DNA of 64,000 bases, taken from the NCBI GenBank assembly GCA_902801485.1, contig CADCIP010000005.1, positions 1-64,000 on the forward strand. Direction: 5' to 3'. This DNA comes from an uncultured Bacteroidales bacterium (lineage in GTDB: Bacteria > Bacteroidota > Bacteroidia > Bacteroidales > Bacteroidaceae). The position numbers and the translations under genes are program-made. The notes under the pieces are model-generated. The model saw only the letters and a program-made list of their open reading frames with translations, was not told the origin of the DNA and searched no databases. This document shows positions 44,396-53,034 of this stretch, piece by piece (the first letter of the stretch is position 1; every line of letters starts with the position of its first letter).

Positions 44396-44491
44396 ATTTT
44401 GCGCTGATTTCGCTGATTGATATTGATTTCGCTGATAGTTAAAAATCTGCGTTATCTGCTCCATCTGCGTTATCTGCGAGTAAAACTTGTT

Positions 44492-45580
44492 TTACACTAG
44501 GTTGGGGATGCCATTCAATTCATTCTGGATATACTCCAGTGATGCTATCTTTTCCTTCGTTTCCTCCAAATTCAGACGTTTTGTATTGTTACTATTAAAC
44601 TCTTCAATGGTAGCACGCTTTACATCACCCTCTTTGAAGTACTTGTCATAGTTCAAGTCGCGATTGTCTGCAGGTACTGCATAGAAATTTCCCATATCAA
44701 TAGCCTTTGCTGCCTCTTCCTTGGTGAGCAGGGTCTCGTACATCTTCTCACCGTGACGGATACCGATAACCCGAATTTCGGGTTTTGTTTCAGGTTTCAG
44801 GGTTTCAGGATTCAGGTCACGACCATACTGGTGCTTGAAGAGTTCTACCACAGCTTCTGCCTGGGTCTGAATGGTGCAGGCAGGTGCCTTTTGAACAAGG
44901 ATGTCACCATTCTTGCCATTTTCAAAGGCAAAGAGTACCAAATCCACCGCCTCTTCGAGAGACATAATGAAGCGGGTCATATTAGGTTCTGTCAATGTAA
45001 TGGGATTACCCTTGCGAATCTGGTCAATCCAAAGAGGTATAACGGAACCACGTGAGCACATCACATTACCATAACGAGTGCAACAAATCTTGGTATCCCC
45101 ACTCAGACGGCTCTTGGCCACAGCAATTTTCTCTTCAATAGCCTTGGTGATACCCATAGCATTGATAGGATATGCTGCCTTATCGGTGCTCAAGCAAATC
45201 ACGCACTTAACACCTGCCTCAATGGCAGCATCCAGGGTGTTATCAGTACCAATCACATTGGTCTTCACAGCCTCCATAGGGAAGAACTCACAACTGGGCA
45301 CCTGCTTCAAGGCAGCAGCATGGAACACATAATCCACACCTTGCATAGCATAATGTAACGTCGATCTATTGCGAACATCACCAATATAGAATTTTATCTT
45401 GTTAGCGACTTCCGGCATACGTGCCTGGAAGTCGTGACGCATATCATCCTGTTTCTTCTCATCGCGGCTAAAAATACGGATTTCTCCAATATCGGTTCTT
45501 AGGAATCTATTCAGAACGGCATTACCAAAACTACCAGTACCTCCCGTAATGAGGAGGACTTTGTCCTTAAATACTGACAT
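44492..45580 (-). CDS. fnlA: UDP-GlcNAc C4,6-dehydratase / C5-epimerase
   Basis: A 362-residue CapD-like dehydratase: L-I-T-G-G-T-G-S-F-G near 10-19 and the M-G-I-T-K catalytic segment in place of YxxxK, as in FnlA/WbjB/PseB. It starts the UDP-L-FucNAc pathway. The segment R-D-L-N-P-E-T-L-K-P-E-T-K-P-E near residue 260 is encoded by GTTTCAG-type 7 bp words (44775-44817) and is extra to the family. A fragment coding its last 26 residues lies separately at 58591-58671. Confidence 0.85.
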   Translation of the reverse strand: MSVFKDKVLLITGGTGSFGNAVLNRFLRTDIGEIRIFSRDEKKQDDMRHDFQARMPEVANKIKFYIGDVRNRSTLHYAMQGVDYVFHAAALKQVPSCEFFPMEAVKTNVIGTDNTLDAAIEAGVKCVICLSTDKAAYPINAMGITKAIEEKIAVAKSRLSGDTKICCTRYGNVMCSRGSVIPLWIDQIRKGNPITLTEPNMTRFIMSLEEAVDLVLFAFENGKNGDILVQKAPACTIQTQAEAVVELFKHQYGRDLNPETLKPETKPEIRVIGIRHGEKMYETLLTKEEAAKAIDMGNFYAVPADNRDLNYDKYFKEGDVKRATIEEFNSNNTKRLNLEETKEKIASLEYIQNELNGIPNLV

Positions 45581-45625
45581 AATATTATTTTGTTTAATTG
45601 TTTAATCTACTTTGTTTGTTGAATG

Positions 45626-45688
45626 TTAGAACCAATCTTTGAGGGCTCCACCAACGAAGCCGCATCCAATAATTCCAACGTTAATCAT
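45626..45688 (-). pseudogene. 5' stub of a nucleotide-sugar dehydrogenase
   Basis: An ATG at 45688 opens a 20-codon frame reading M-I-N-V-G-I-I-G-C-G-F-V-G-G-A-L before a TAA at 45628. The G-x-G-x-x-G Rossmann start is that of UDP-glucose/GDP-mannose 6-dehydrogenases. Nothing of the rest of the gene follows. It is the stump of a gene lost from the head of the polysaccharide locus, or less likely a leader peptide of fnlA, 46 bases downstream. Confidence 0.55.
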
Positions 45689-45914
45689 TGTGTTTGTTTT
45701 TATAATATGTTTGTTTTTTTGTTTTATTTAGTCTATTCAGTTGCGCTAACACTTCCGGCTATCAAGAGATGCGGGCTGCGGAATAGTTGTGGGACATTTA
45801 TGGTTCACGGTTAATGGTTCATGGTTAATGGTTTTATAACCACGAATTCCTTACCTTTATCGTCAACGCTTATGGACCAAGCGTTAGTTCTGTTGAATCA
45901 GTAGCCTCAAATAT
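45689..45914. repeat. Gene-free gap with GGTTAAT heptads
   Basis: An A/T-rich run of AAACAAA-like words (45690-45730) upstream of the dehydrogenase stub, then a 7 bp array TGGTTCA/TGGTTAA at 45800-45834, same class as 975-1098. No gene seen. Confidence 0.55.
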
Positions 45915-46184
45915 CTATATTTCCTCCCAAGTTAAACTCTTATCGTGATCATCTATTTTCTTATCTCTGGCTTCATTATCTTTTCCGTCAGAATACCATA
46001 TTACTGCAGGAACTATAACTGTCAAGCCCGACAGAACGCCCACAATATATTGTATATTTTTCTCATCTACAAAAGACAGTATCATACACACCACCGCCCC
46101 TGCAATAACAACCGCCATCAAAAGCTTCTTCCAGTTTTTATGAATAAACATTCTCATATCCTTTCTCTTTCCGTTGTTATTCAA
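45915..46184 (-). CDS. Small two-helix membrane protein
   Basis: An 89-residue protein with two hydrophobic helices (about 19-38 and 45-63) and a charged C-terminal tail. The start may be the later M-R-M-F-I-H-K. It follows the AAA ATPase gene (46234-48162) by 50 bp on the same strand and may belong to that operon. No family recognised. Confidence 0.45.
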   Translation of the reverse strand: MNNNGKRKDMRMFIHKNWKKLLMAVVIAGAVVCMILSFVDEKNIQYIVGVLSGLTVIVPAVIWYSDGKDNEARDKKIDDHDKSLTWEEI

Positions 46185-46233
46185 TTCCTCATTCCGTACA
46201 GGTTAATCCAGGATTAATTGGAATCATCTTAAG

Positions 46234-48153
46234 TTATATTAAACTTAACAAGAGCTGTTTTAAAGGTTGTTTTGTATCGTCTTCTTTTGGGAACACAAAC
46301 ATATCCTCCATTGCTTCTGCTACAATATCGGTTTTATGTTCATTATTGCGAATATAATAGATTATCTTATCATGACAATCCTGGAGACTACGATACACCA
46401 TAACTTTTGCCAATGTATTGTTGTTATTAATTTGTTGTGATTCCTTTACACCTCCACTAGTCATTCCTTCTATCTTTAGTGTTCGTATTTCACACAAGCT
46501 AAAGCTTTGCCCCCCATTATTGTTGTCATAACGATACAAATTCTCATTTAGACGAAGCGTATATTTATTCCACCAGCCTGAGATTCCTCTTACAATGAAC
46601 TCGAACTTTTGATCTTTTTCACAAACAACCCTACAATGAGTCGAATAGTCTGCACGCGCTAATTCATCACTTAATGTGCCGTATATTCGTATGGCTCTCT
46701 TCAATTCTGACTTGTATATGGGGACATCTGGCACATAATGTGATAATGGATGCAAAAGTGGATGTAAAAGACTACTTAGTTCTGCTAACTGATTACCAAT
46801 TATTAATGACGGAACAATATAATCTGGCATCTGTGAGACAAACACTCTACATGCACTTACAAGTTTTGTGAGTTTAAATGCTGGAATAAGGTCAAAATTC
46901 TCATCTCGTATCGCTTTGTCAAACATTTTTGTTTGGAGTAACTCTTCAAAAGATTTACGCAGATAATTCGCTGAAGCAGGATAATCTGGATGTTCTTTTT
47001 CGGAAAAATAGCTGCAAGCTTTCCCATAATATGATTCAGGATTCACCAAGATGGGACTAACATTCTTATTACCAGCAGCGTCGCTTACTTCGCCTTCATA
47101 CATTTCATAAAACTTCCATGCTTCATCATCCGAAAGAATCTCTTTTGCCTGATGATACCAACTCTTATCATAAGTGGTTATGATACGTTGAAAATCAGAA
47201 AACTCCTGTTTAACAATATTAAGCACAGGAAGGCGATTTCCTAAGTCAAGTCCGATAAACACATCATCCAAGAAAAGAACTCGAGTATCGTTGGTTTGCG
47301 CTATCAATTTCAAGGAGGATAGATAAAGACATGTGGCAATGGCTGAGAGACGGGCTTCATTTAAACTTTCGTTGTAGTTAGGCAAGATTTTACCGTGATG
47401 CTTTACCTTCACATACACCTCTCCTTTCACCTTGACATTGCGAATATAGTCTGGGTCGTGAAACTGAACCTGAGCATCTACCAGTTCTATCTCTAACCCC
47501 ATATCACCAAAATTACGACTCATCATTGGAGTAAACTCGGCATTTAATTTTGTAATGAGATTAGGAAAGAGATCTTTCAACTTACGGAAATCATCCTTGC
47601 CTTGCAAAAAGCTAAGGTCAGTGCGGTGATACGCATCGTGACATTCTTTCTCAATACCAGCAATAAAATCTCGTATAGTACGGGTGTCGACACCTGCGGC
47701 TACATAATTGCCAAGCAATTCTGTAATAAGTCCAAACAGATTGGGGCGATTGCCATTATTTAAATACACCCGCAATAGTTGTGAATAGTCCAAGAATCCA
47801 CTGGCGCGATGACTTGTCATTATGAATGGCTGTGCATTAGTGGTCTGTGCGGCATTGGTGCTTATTGTGTAAGTCTGCTCCGTTCCCGCATGAATATTTC
47901 CAGCAGCATCCACTTCGGTATAGGTGACAGCCACCTTTCCATCTGAGCGACCAGAAAACTGATTAATTTCAAAAGTCTTGGTAGGGTCTACACTGCTCTC
48001 TAAAAAATAGCGTAAGGCTTTGTATAGGGAACTCTTTCCACTTCCGTTTTCGCCATAGACCAGCAAATTCTCACCTGCAGGCATCTTAATGTCAAGTGGA
48101 TAAACATATGCCCTGAAATTGTCAAGTGTGATTTTTGTAATCCTACGCATCAT
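46234..48153 (-). CDS. AAA/SMC-type ATPase, partner of DUF262 protein
   Basis: About 639 residues. The start at 48153 (ATG just after the stop of the upstream gene) is preferred over a TTG inside that gene. Walker A G-E-N-G-S-G-K-S-S is near residue 35, and the signature and Walker B part L-F-L-D-D-V-F-I-G-L-D near 290, with only ~250 residues between, so it is RecF/AAA-like with a short insertion and no long coiled coil. The remaining ~300 residues are helical and unrecognised. It is cotranscribed with the double DUF262 gene. A nucleic-acid-triggered restriction role is inferred. Confidence 0.7.
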   Translation of the reverse strand: MMRRITKITLDNFRAYVYPLDIKMPAGENLLVYGENGSGKSSLYKALRYFLESSVDPTKTFEINQFSGRSDGKVAVTYTEVDAAGNIHAGTEQTYTISTNAAQTTNAQPFIMTSHRASGFLDYSQLLRVYLNNGNRPNLFGLITELLGNYVAAGVDTRTIRDFIAGIEKECHDAYHRTDLSFLQGKDDFRKLKDLFPNLITKLNAEFTPMMSRNFGDMGLEIELVDAQVQFHDPDYIRNVKVKGEVYVKVKHHGKILPNYNESLNEARLSAIATCLYLSSLKLIAQTNDTRVLFLDDVFIGLDLGNRLPVLNIVKQEFSDFQRIITTYDKSWYHQAKEILSDDEAWKFYEMYEGEVSDAAGNKNVSPILVNPESYYGKACSYFSEKEHPDYPASANYLRKSFEELLQTKMFDKAIRDENFDLIPAFKLTKLVSACRVFVSQMPDYIVPSLIIGNQLAELSSLLHPLLHPLSHYVPDVPIYKSELKRAIRIYGTLSDELARADYSTHCRVVCEKDQKFEFIVRGISGWWNKYTLRLNENLYRYDNNNGGQSFSLCEIRTLKIEGMTSGGVKESQQINNNNTLAKVMVYRSLQDCHDKIIYYIRNNEHKTDIVAEAMEDMFVFPKEDDTKQPLKQLLLSLI

Positions 48154-48155
48154 TT

Positions 48156-51131
48156 CTACCAATTTTCCATCTTCCTGGAGATTTCCAAATCAATGCTCTT
48201 AAGCAGCATTAGCGCCATCTGAGCATCTGGCTGACTCTCGCGACTATATACTTCTTTCAGGATTATTATCCTTCTGTTCTCGTCGTCTACCTCAGCAAGG
48301 TCTGGCAATTCTTTAACTATGTCAAGAACACTGATATTGGCACGACGGAACTCGTCTGTGGCGATGCGTTCATACATCATCAGGTCAAGAATGCGCTCAA
48401 AGAAATCACGCTCTAAACCTGTAGCAATCTCCGTATAGAGTAAGACCTTTACCATTTGAGCCTGCACTGCTGGTGGCACAAAGGGAATGTCAAAGTTGAA
48501 CACCGTTGTTTTTTTAATCTGTGGGGTCTTTAAAGCTGTGCAATAGTAATAGAACAAACGGCTCTTAAGGACACTCTCTACATAGCGTGGTTCAACGCCA
48601 CTGCGGGCTATTTTTATACCCAATTGCTGTTTCATCAGAGGAAGCTCCCCCTGAACATGCTGCACATTGAAGCGTCGCATTGGTGTCTGTATCATATCCA
48701 GAACCATATCCACATTTTGCCTCTCCTCCTCGAGGGATTCCTTTTCAATCTTCTCCTCGCGGTTCTCTTTACACTCAAATAACTCTGCAACTTCCGGAAG
48801 ATGAAAATCTACCTCTGGCTCAATGGAGGCATACTTATTACGGAAATCGCTCACTGCTATCTTGAATTCATCTATATCTGTACCATCAGAGAACATGGTT
48901 ACAATCTCTTTCACATGGTTAAACACCATGAAGCGGTCATCAGCAATCTTCCGGTTGGAGAGGTCGTGAAGCAGAATCCACAATAGGTAAAACATCATCT
49001 GGGTACGCTTGCTGCCCTCGAAGTTCAGTAGATTGTCGAAGCGTTTACCGAGGCTTACGCTGCTGGAACTTGTGCTCAGCAAGTCCTGGTCAAGGATGGT
49101 TTTCACATTACGTACAAAACCAAATTCAAGACTATTGACGGCACATATGAAGTCGCTATGGTCTTCCTGCTCCATTAGTTTAGATATTTCGGGCCGCAAA
49201 CGGAAACGACAGTTTATACGATTACCTATTTTAAACAATTCCAGCGTGCGCTCTGGTACAAGCTCACCCTCGGCATTACCATTCTTTAGGTAGGCATATT
49301 GGAAGTAAGCCAGTGTGGTGAACAGGTTCTCGTTGTCCATACGATCGTTCTTCTGACGCAGATAAAACCACTTGTCGTTGTGGCTCACAGCGTTCTTGAT
49401 GGTCTCTATCAATTCGCGATCTGCGAATGAATTCCACATCTCAAAACTGTCCTTGGCTATAGGATAGGGCTTGTTGTTCAGGCGCACAAACAAATCAACG
49501 GGGTCAAAGTTCGGGTTTTGGCTCTCCTTGATGTCAATCACCGATAGGTCAGCACTCATAATCTTGTTACGGTCTTTCACCGATAAATCTTCAAAGCGAT
49601 GATTCTGCAAGTCCTTTAAGATTCCGTTGTCCTTAAGGTCAAGCGAGAACTTGTTCTGCTTAGAGTACTGCTCGTTGCCCTGCTCGTCCTTATAAGGTTT
49701 GCCAATAAAGCCAAGGATGCTCAGGATGCGCTGCTGACCATCAATCACCTCACTCACGCCATCTTCACGCTTATAAACAAAGATAGGAGGCAACGTGATG
49801 TTCAAAAGAAGGCTCTCAATAATGGAAGAGGATTTCTTACGGTTGCCCACCTCGTTGCGCTGGTAAGGCGGGCGTATAAGGAAGCGATCGCTGTTGATGT
49901 TCAACAACAACTCGCTCACTTCCACAGAGGTGGGGTCGGGCTTGTTAATACGCAAGTCATCAAACTTTTGCGGAGCTTCTTGCGTAAGGACTATCTGCTT
50001 GTTCTCGATCTTAAATTTTTCGTTATTGTATAGATACAGTGTAAAATCGCAATGGTATTCTTCTGAAAAGAAGTCTGCCGTACATTTAAAACGCTCAAAG
50101 AGGATGTTGGCAAAAGAGCTACGGACAGTAGTATATTTTTCAATATTCTCCTTGACATAATTCACTAAACGGTTACGCATGAACATATCCTCTTGCAGAT
50201 GGCAGTCTTTTTCCATTTCTACAATGGAGATAGCCCAATATAGACACTCCCCAATTAACTGGTTGTAAGGTACTTCTGCATCCATGAAGCCAGACTCTAT
50301 GAAATCAAGCAAGCCTAAACGGCGTCTGAAATCATCATAGACATCCTTGATTTCATCCTCGGTAATCTGGTCGGAAAGCAACTCAAAGTATTTACGGATA
50401 ACCTTTTGCTTCTGTATGGCGTAGTACTTAATGGGGATGCGGTTCAGCACCAGCATCTCGCGAATCTTCATCGTTTTCTGCTCAGGTTTACTCTTCTCCA
50501 AGCGAAGCACGCGCGAAAGGATGATGTCAAAGCTGGAGTCTTCCTTCAGTTCGTGCTTCAGGTAGGTATTCAGGTCATTGTAGTAGTACTGCGCTTTGTA
50601 GATGTCCAAGTTCTTCAGCGGCGTAATGCCAGAGTTGTAACGCTGGAAAATTTCCTTCTTCAAGGCATCCTCCTCTTCAAGAGTATGGTCTGTAAGGAAA
50701 CGTATCTCAATGATTCGGATACGGGTCTCTTGGAACAGCAATTTGTAGTTGTCGGGCAGTTCTTCGAAGGTCTTTCCTACAATCTCTTTCACCTCGCCCA
50801 AACGTTGCAAACCATTCTTTTTTAGTCGTAGGTCACCTTGTACAAAACGCAAGATAGTTTGGTAACGCTGGCGGCCATCAATAATCTCATTCTTGATAGC
50901 CTCGTCTGTAATGGTCTTGAAGTAAACCAGTGGCGGTATTTCCGTGCCCAGAAATATACTCTCAATGAAATATGTCGCCTTTTCATCGTCCCATACGTAA
51001 TTGCGCTGATACGACGGTTTGTAATCAGTCACCTCCTGGCTATCCTGATTAAAAAACACGCCCATGATAGACCGCAATTTGCTGCCTATCTGGATTCTAC
51101 TTCCAAAAATATTTTTTAATTCAACGCTCAT
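48156..51131 (-). CDS. Double DUF262 (GmrSD-like) protein
   Basis: A 991-residue protein containing two DUF262 (ParB-like nuclease/NTPase) units. Unit 1: Y-Q-R-N-Y-V-W at 41-47 and I-I-D-G-R-Q-R-Y-Q-T-I at 83-93. Unit 2: R-P-P-Y-Q-R-N-E-V near residue 418 and V-I-D-G-Q-Q-R-I-L-S-I near 467. The D-G-R/Q-Q-R motif is the hallmark of the family, found in the type IV restriction enzyme GmrSD and other defence nucleases. No HNH (DUF1524) motif is seen at the end, so a partner may cleave. The next gene is an AAA ATPase, 3 bp away. Confidence 0.82.
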   Translation of the reverse strand: MSVELKNIFGSRIQIGSKLRSIMGVFFNQDSQEVTDYKPSYQRNYVWDDEKATYFIESIFLGTEIPPLVYFKTITDEAIKNEIIDGRQRYQTILRFVQGDLRLKKNGLQRLGEVKEIVGKTFEELPDNYKLLFQETRIRIIEIRFLTDHTLEEEDALKKEIFQRYNSGITPLKNLDIYKAQYYYNDLNTYLKHELKEDSSFDIILSRVLRLEKSKPEQKTMKIREMLVLNRIPIKYYAIQKQKVIRKYFELLSDQITEDEIKDVYDDFRRRLGLLDFIESGFMDAEVPYNQLIGECLYWAISIVEMEKDCHLQEDMFMRNRLVNYVKENIEKYTTVRSSFANILFERFKCTADFFSEEYHCDFTLYLYNNEKFKIENKQIVLTQEAPQKFDDLRINKPDPTSVEVSELLLNINSDRFLIRPPYQRNEVGNRKKSSSIIESLLLNITLPPIFVYKREDGVSEVIDGQQRILSILGFIGKPYKDEQGNEQYSKQNKFSLDLKDNGILKDLQNHRFEDLSVKDRNKIMSADLSVIDIKESQNPNFDPVDLFVRLNNKPYPIAKDSFEMWNSFADRELIETIKNAVSHNDKWFYLRQKNDRMDNENLFTTLAYFQYAYLKNGNAEGELVPERTLELFKIGNRINCRFRLRPEISKLMEQEDHSDFICAVNSLEFGFVRNVKTILDQDLLSTSSSSVSLGKRFDNLLNFEGSKRTQMMFYLLWILLHDLSNRKIADDRFMVFNHVKEIVTMFSDGTDIDEFKIAVSDFRNKYASIEPEVDFHLPEVAELFECKENREEKIEKESLEEERQNVDMVLDMIQTPMRRFNVQHVQGELPLMKQQLGIKIARSGVEPRYVESVLKSRLFYYYCTALKTPQIKKTTVFNFDIPFVPPAVQAQMVKVLLYTEIATGLERDFFERILDLMMYERIATDEFRRANISVLDIVKELPDLAEVDDENRRIIILKEVYSRESQPDAQMALMLLKSIDLEISRKMENW

Positions 51132-51299
51132 AATAATTCACTGGAACTATTAGTTTATATTCATTCGTTTTCTCTGACGTCTGGCAATAGGTTTGTGTCA
51201 CCTACGACCACGAACCATATCCATCTGACTTATTTTGTTTTAATTGGGTTTATATTGTATTTATTTGGATTCAGGATCAGGACCGGGATCAGGGGGACG

Positions 51300-51432
51300 G
51301 TTCTACTGACCCACTTTCATTTTACTATTTATTCGTTGTATAACACCGTAACTGATACCCGTAAGCCTTGATAATTGCCGCAATGGTGCGCCATACCGAA
51401 TGGCTTCGACTAATGGCTGATGGAAGAGTTTT
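51300..51432 (-). pseudogene. C-terminal remnant of a transposase/recombinase with helix-turn-helix
   Basis: On the minus strand an open stretch reads L-V-E-A-I-R-Y-G-A-P-L-R-Q-L-S-R-L-T-G-I and continues S-Y-G-V-I-Q-R-I before a stop. This is a resolvase-like or Y1-transposase C-terminal helix-turn-helix. Upstream the frame runs into GATGGCTGAG-type words, so the rest of the gene is gone. If it came from a RAYT-like Y1 transposase it would be a candidate mobiliser of the palindromic repeats; that is speculation. Confidence 0.4.
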
Positions 51433-51560
51433 ATGATGGAAGATGGCTGAGAGATGATGGCTGAGGGATGAAGGAAGAGGATTCCGAGGGAAGATGTCAG
51501 ATGTCAGATGGAAGATGTCAGATGGAAGATGTCAGATGGAAGATGTGATTCTTTTAGCTT
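51420..51560. repeat. 7 bp word array (GANNNNN class)
   Basis: Regular heptads beginning GA, for example GATGTCA and GATGGAA alternating several times between 51490 and 51545. Same class as the arrays in and around the four-helix-bundle genes. The rest of the 51132-51668 gap holds the transposase remnant and a GC-rich palindromic part near 51560-51620; no gene. Confidence 0.65.
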
Positions 51561-51668
51561 CGTTGACTTTGCTCATGCTCGGGATAGTGAGCAAGTTCCC
51601 TCTCCTCTCGCTTACCCGCATAGTTCGCGCCTGCCGGGGCATTTGGGTATTAAAATGTCACAAGGACA

Positions 51669-52079
51669 TTATTGACGGAATACAAAGTCGTCTTTGATGG
51701 CTTCCACGAGGTTGAGTGGCGGTAATACTATCGGATTTAACACTGTATTCTCAGTCTTGGTATGGATAATACCACGTACTGTTCCTATAGCAATGGTTGC
51801 AAGATAGCGCAAGAAAGCGACTTCTATGCGTCCAAGTTCAGAAATTTGCCTGCTACCTTCTTCCTTAATGCCAAAGAAGCAAATGACTTCTGTAGTAAGA
51901 AGAAGCTTCTCGTCCTGAATATACGATAACTTCGTTACGCAGAAAATGTCATTGATTTCTTTATTAACGCCAAAATTGAACTCCGACTGAATATTAACGT
52001 CATTTCCATTAACCAACAAGTCTGGAAACATGGCAAACTGTTGTGTCTTGATTTGTCGAATTCGAAATGGTATAGTCAT
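51669..52079 (-). CDS. SecB-like chaperone, copy 2 (with XRE antitoxin)
   Basis: A 136-residue homologue of the chaperone at 1345-1773. The end matches best: R-Y-L-A-T-I-A-I-G-T-V-R-G-I-I-H, then P-I-V-L-P-P-L-N-L-V-E-A-I. It starts 3 bp after an XRE protein with a similar C-terminal tail. A dedicated antitoxin chaperone is expected. No toxin gene of the operon is found, so it is a two-gene remnant or an antitoxin-chaperone pair that regulates something else. Confidence 0.72.
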   Translation of the reverse strand: MTIPFRIRQIKTQQFAMFPDLLVNGNDVNIQSEFNFGVNKEINDIFCVTKLSYIQDEKLLLTTEVICFFGIKEEGSRQISELGRIEVAFLRYLATIAIGTVRGIIHTKTENTVLNPIVLPPLNLVEAIKDDFVFRQ

Positions 52080-52081
52080 AA

Positions 52082-52441
52082 TTATGCTGCTAACAAATAG
52101 GATAAATCAGGCATTTCCGATGTAGCATCTGCTTTGTCAGTGCTATTTGCCTGAAGGATATACTCTTTTTCGTCGGAATGGATATACTCATCTACATCAG
52201 AAAATGTAATCTCGGGAATCTTGTTGATAGCTAATGACAACTCCACAAACTTACTCAGTTTATGATCGAAATCTCCATTTAAAAGTTGTGTTACATATCC
52301 TTTTGAGCAACCGAGATACTCTGCCAGCTGACTCTTGTTCATATGGCGGCTATCCATAAAGGAAGCTATCTGCCGATAGAGTTCCATCTGAAGACCTGCA
52401 GTCCAATAAGATGGGCTCTTTAATAATTCTTCTCGCGTCAT
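52082..52441 (-). CDS. XRE-family HTH antitoxin with chaperone-addiction-like tail
   Basis: A 119-residue protein. Residues about 20-75 form an XRE helix-turn-helix (M-N-K-S-Q-L-A-E-Y-L-G-C-S-K-G-Y-V-T-Q-L-L). The C-terminal ~40 residues are low in structure and end D-L-S-Y-L-L-A-A, very similar to the end of the antitoxin at 1795-2046. In SecB-assisted HigBA systems this kind of tail is bound by the chaperone. Upstream is a promoter and no HigB-size gene. It probably represses its own operon. Confidence 0.75.
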   Translation of the reverse strand: MTREELLKSPSYWTAGLQMELYRQIASFMDSRHMNKSQLAEYLGCSKGYVTQLLNGDFDHKLSKFVELSLAINKIPEITFSDVDEYIHSDEKEYILQANSTDKADATSEMPDLSYLLAA

Positions 52442-52502
52442 TTTTTTCTCATTAGTGATGCCAAATAAAGATTCTTCAACTTACGGAATTCATTCTGGAG
52501 TG

Positions 52503-52533
52503 CAAATATAGACATAATACTGTTTAGCTACAA
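52503..52533 (-). promoter_or_regulatory. Bacteroidetes-type promoter of the XRE-SecB pair
   Basis: Minus strand TTG (52533-52531), a 20-base spacer, then TATATTTG (52510-52503) fits TTG-N19-21-TAnnTTTG. The 60 bases between it and the XRE start code in one frame for N-E-F-R-K-L-K-N-L-Y-L and then a stop overlapping the ATG, possibly a remnant of a lost toxin end. Confidence 0.6.
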
Positions 52534-52554
52534 CTAAATTCCGGCAGATTAACT

Positions 52555-52782
52555 CTAATTAACACTCCCATACTGCTGTGATTTAGTATAATCTTCGCAC
52601 ACCAGAGAAACTAACTTATCAAAATAGTCGTCTACAGACATGGTGGTTGACATTATATGCTCACTGGTTGAGGTATGCTTCATCGATGTGCTGCGAGTAT
52701 TTCTCACATTGTAAGAAACAGCGGGATCAGCAACTTTGTTAATGGGACTTTCTTCTATTGTATATTTTTTTTCATTTATCAA
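52555..52782 (-). CDS. Orphan antitoxin-like protein
   Basis: A 75-residue hydrophilic protein. Its first half (K-Y-T-I-E-E-S ... V-A-D-P-A-V-S-Y-N-V-R-N) resembles the start of the antitoxin at 53348-53584 (V-S-E-P-V-V-A-Y-N-A-R-N). No toxin gene follows. It may be a leftover from a duplicated ParDE-type pair or still act as antitoxin or decoy. Confidence 0.5.
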   Translation of the reverse strand: MINEKKYTIEESPINKVADPAVSYNVRNTRSTSMKHTSTSEHIMSTTMSVDDYFDKLVSLVCEDYTKSQQYGSVN

Positions 52783-53034
52783 GAATTTGCGAATCTTCTT
52801 TAGCGAACACGGATCACACGGATATCACAGATTTGTTTTAACAAAAACCTCAAAAACACTTTTGTTCTGGTCGAGACTACGTCTCTGATGCTGTAGCTGT
52901 CTGCTTTTCCTCGTAAGCGAGCTTCCGGATAAAAGCCCACACCTACCTCATCAATTCCAATGGAATTTAAACCAAACCAAAAGAAAAAACATTGAAAACA
53001 AGTTTGAGGGCTGAAGGCTGAAGAAAACCATTGT
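52783..53034 (-). repeat. Structured element, family B copy on the minus strand
   Basis: Starts with CGAACACGGAT (52804-52814) and 9 bp words, then, read on the minus strand, GTTTTTGAGGTTTTTGTT like the family B blocks at 12410 and 14710, hairpins AATTCCATTGGAATT (52957-52971) and AGCTCGCTTACGAG, and ends in GAAGGCT heptads at ~53015. No gene. Confidence 0.5.

Noticed and set aside
52443-52515. Complete HigB toxin upstream of the XRE gene
   Set aside because: Only about 22 codons are open before an in-frame stop, too short for a HigB protein; noted as a possible remnant only.
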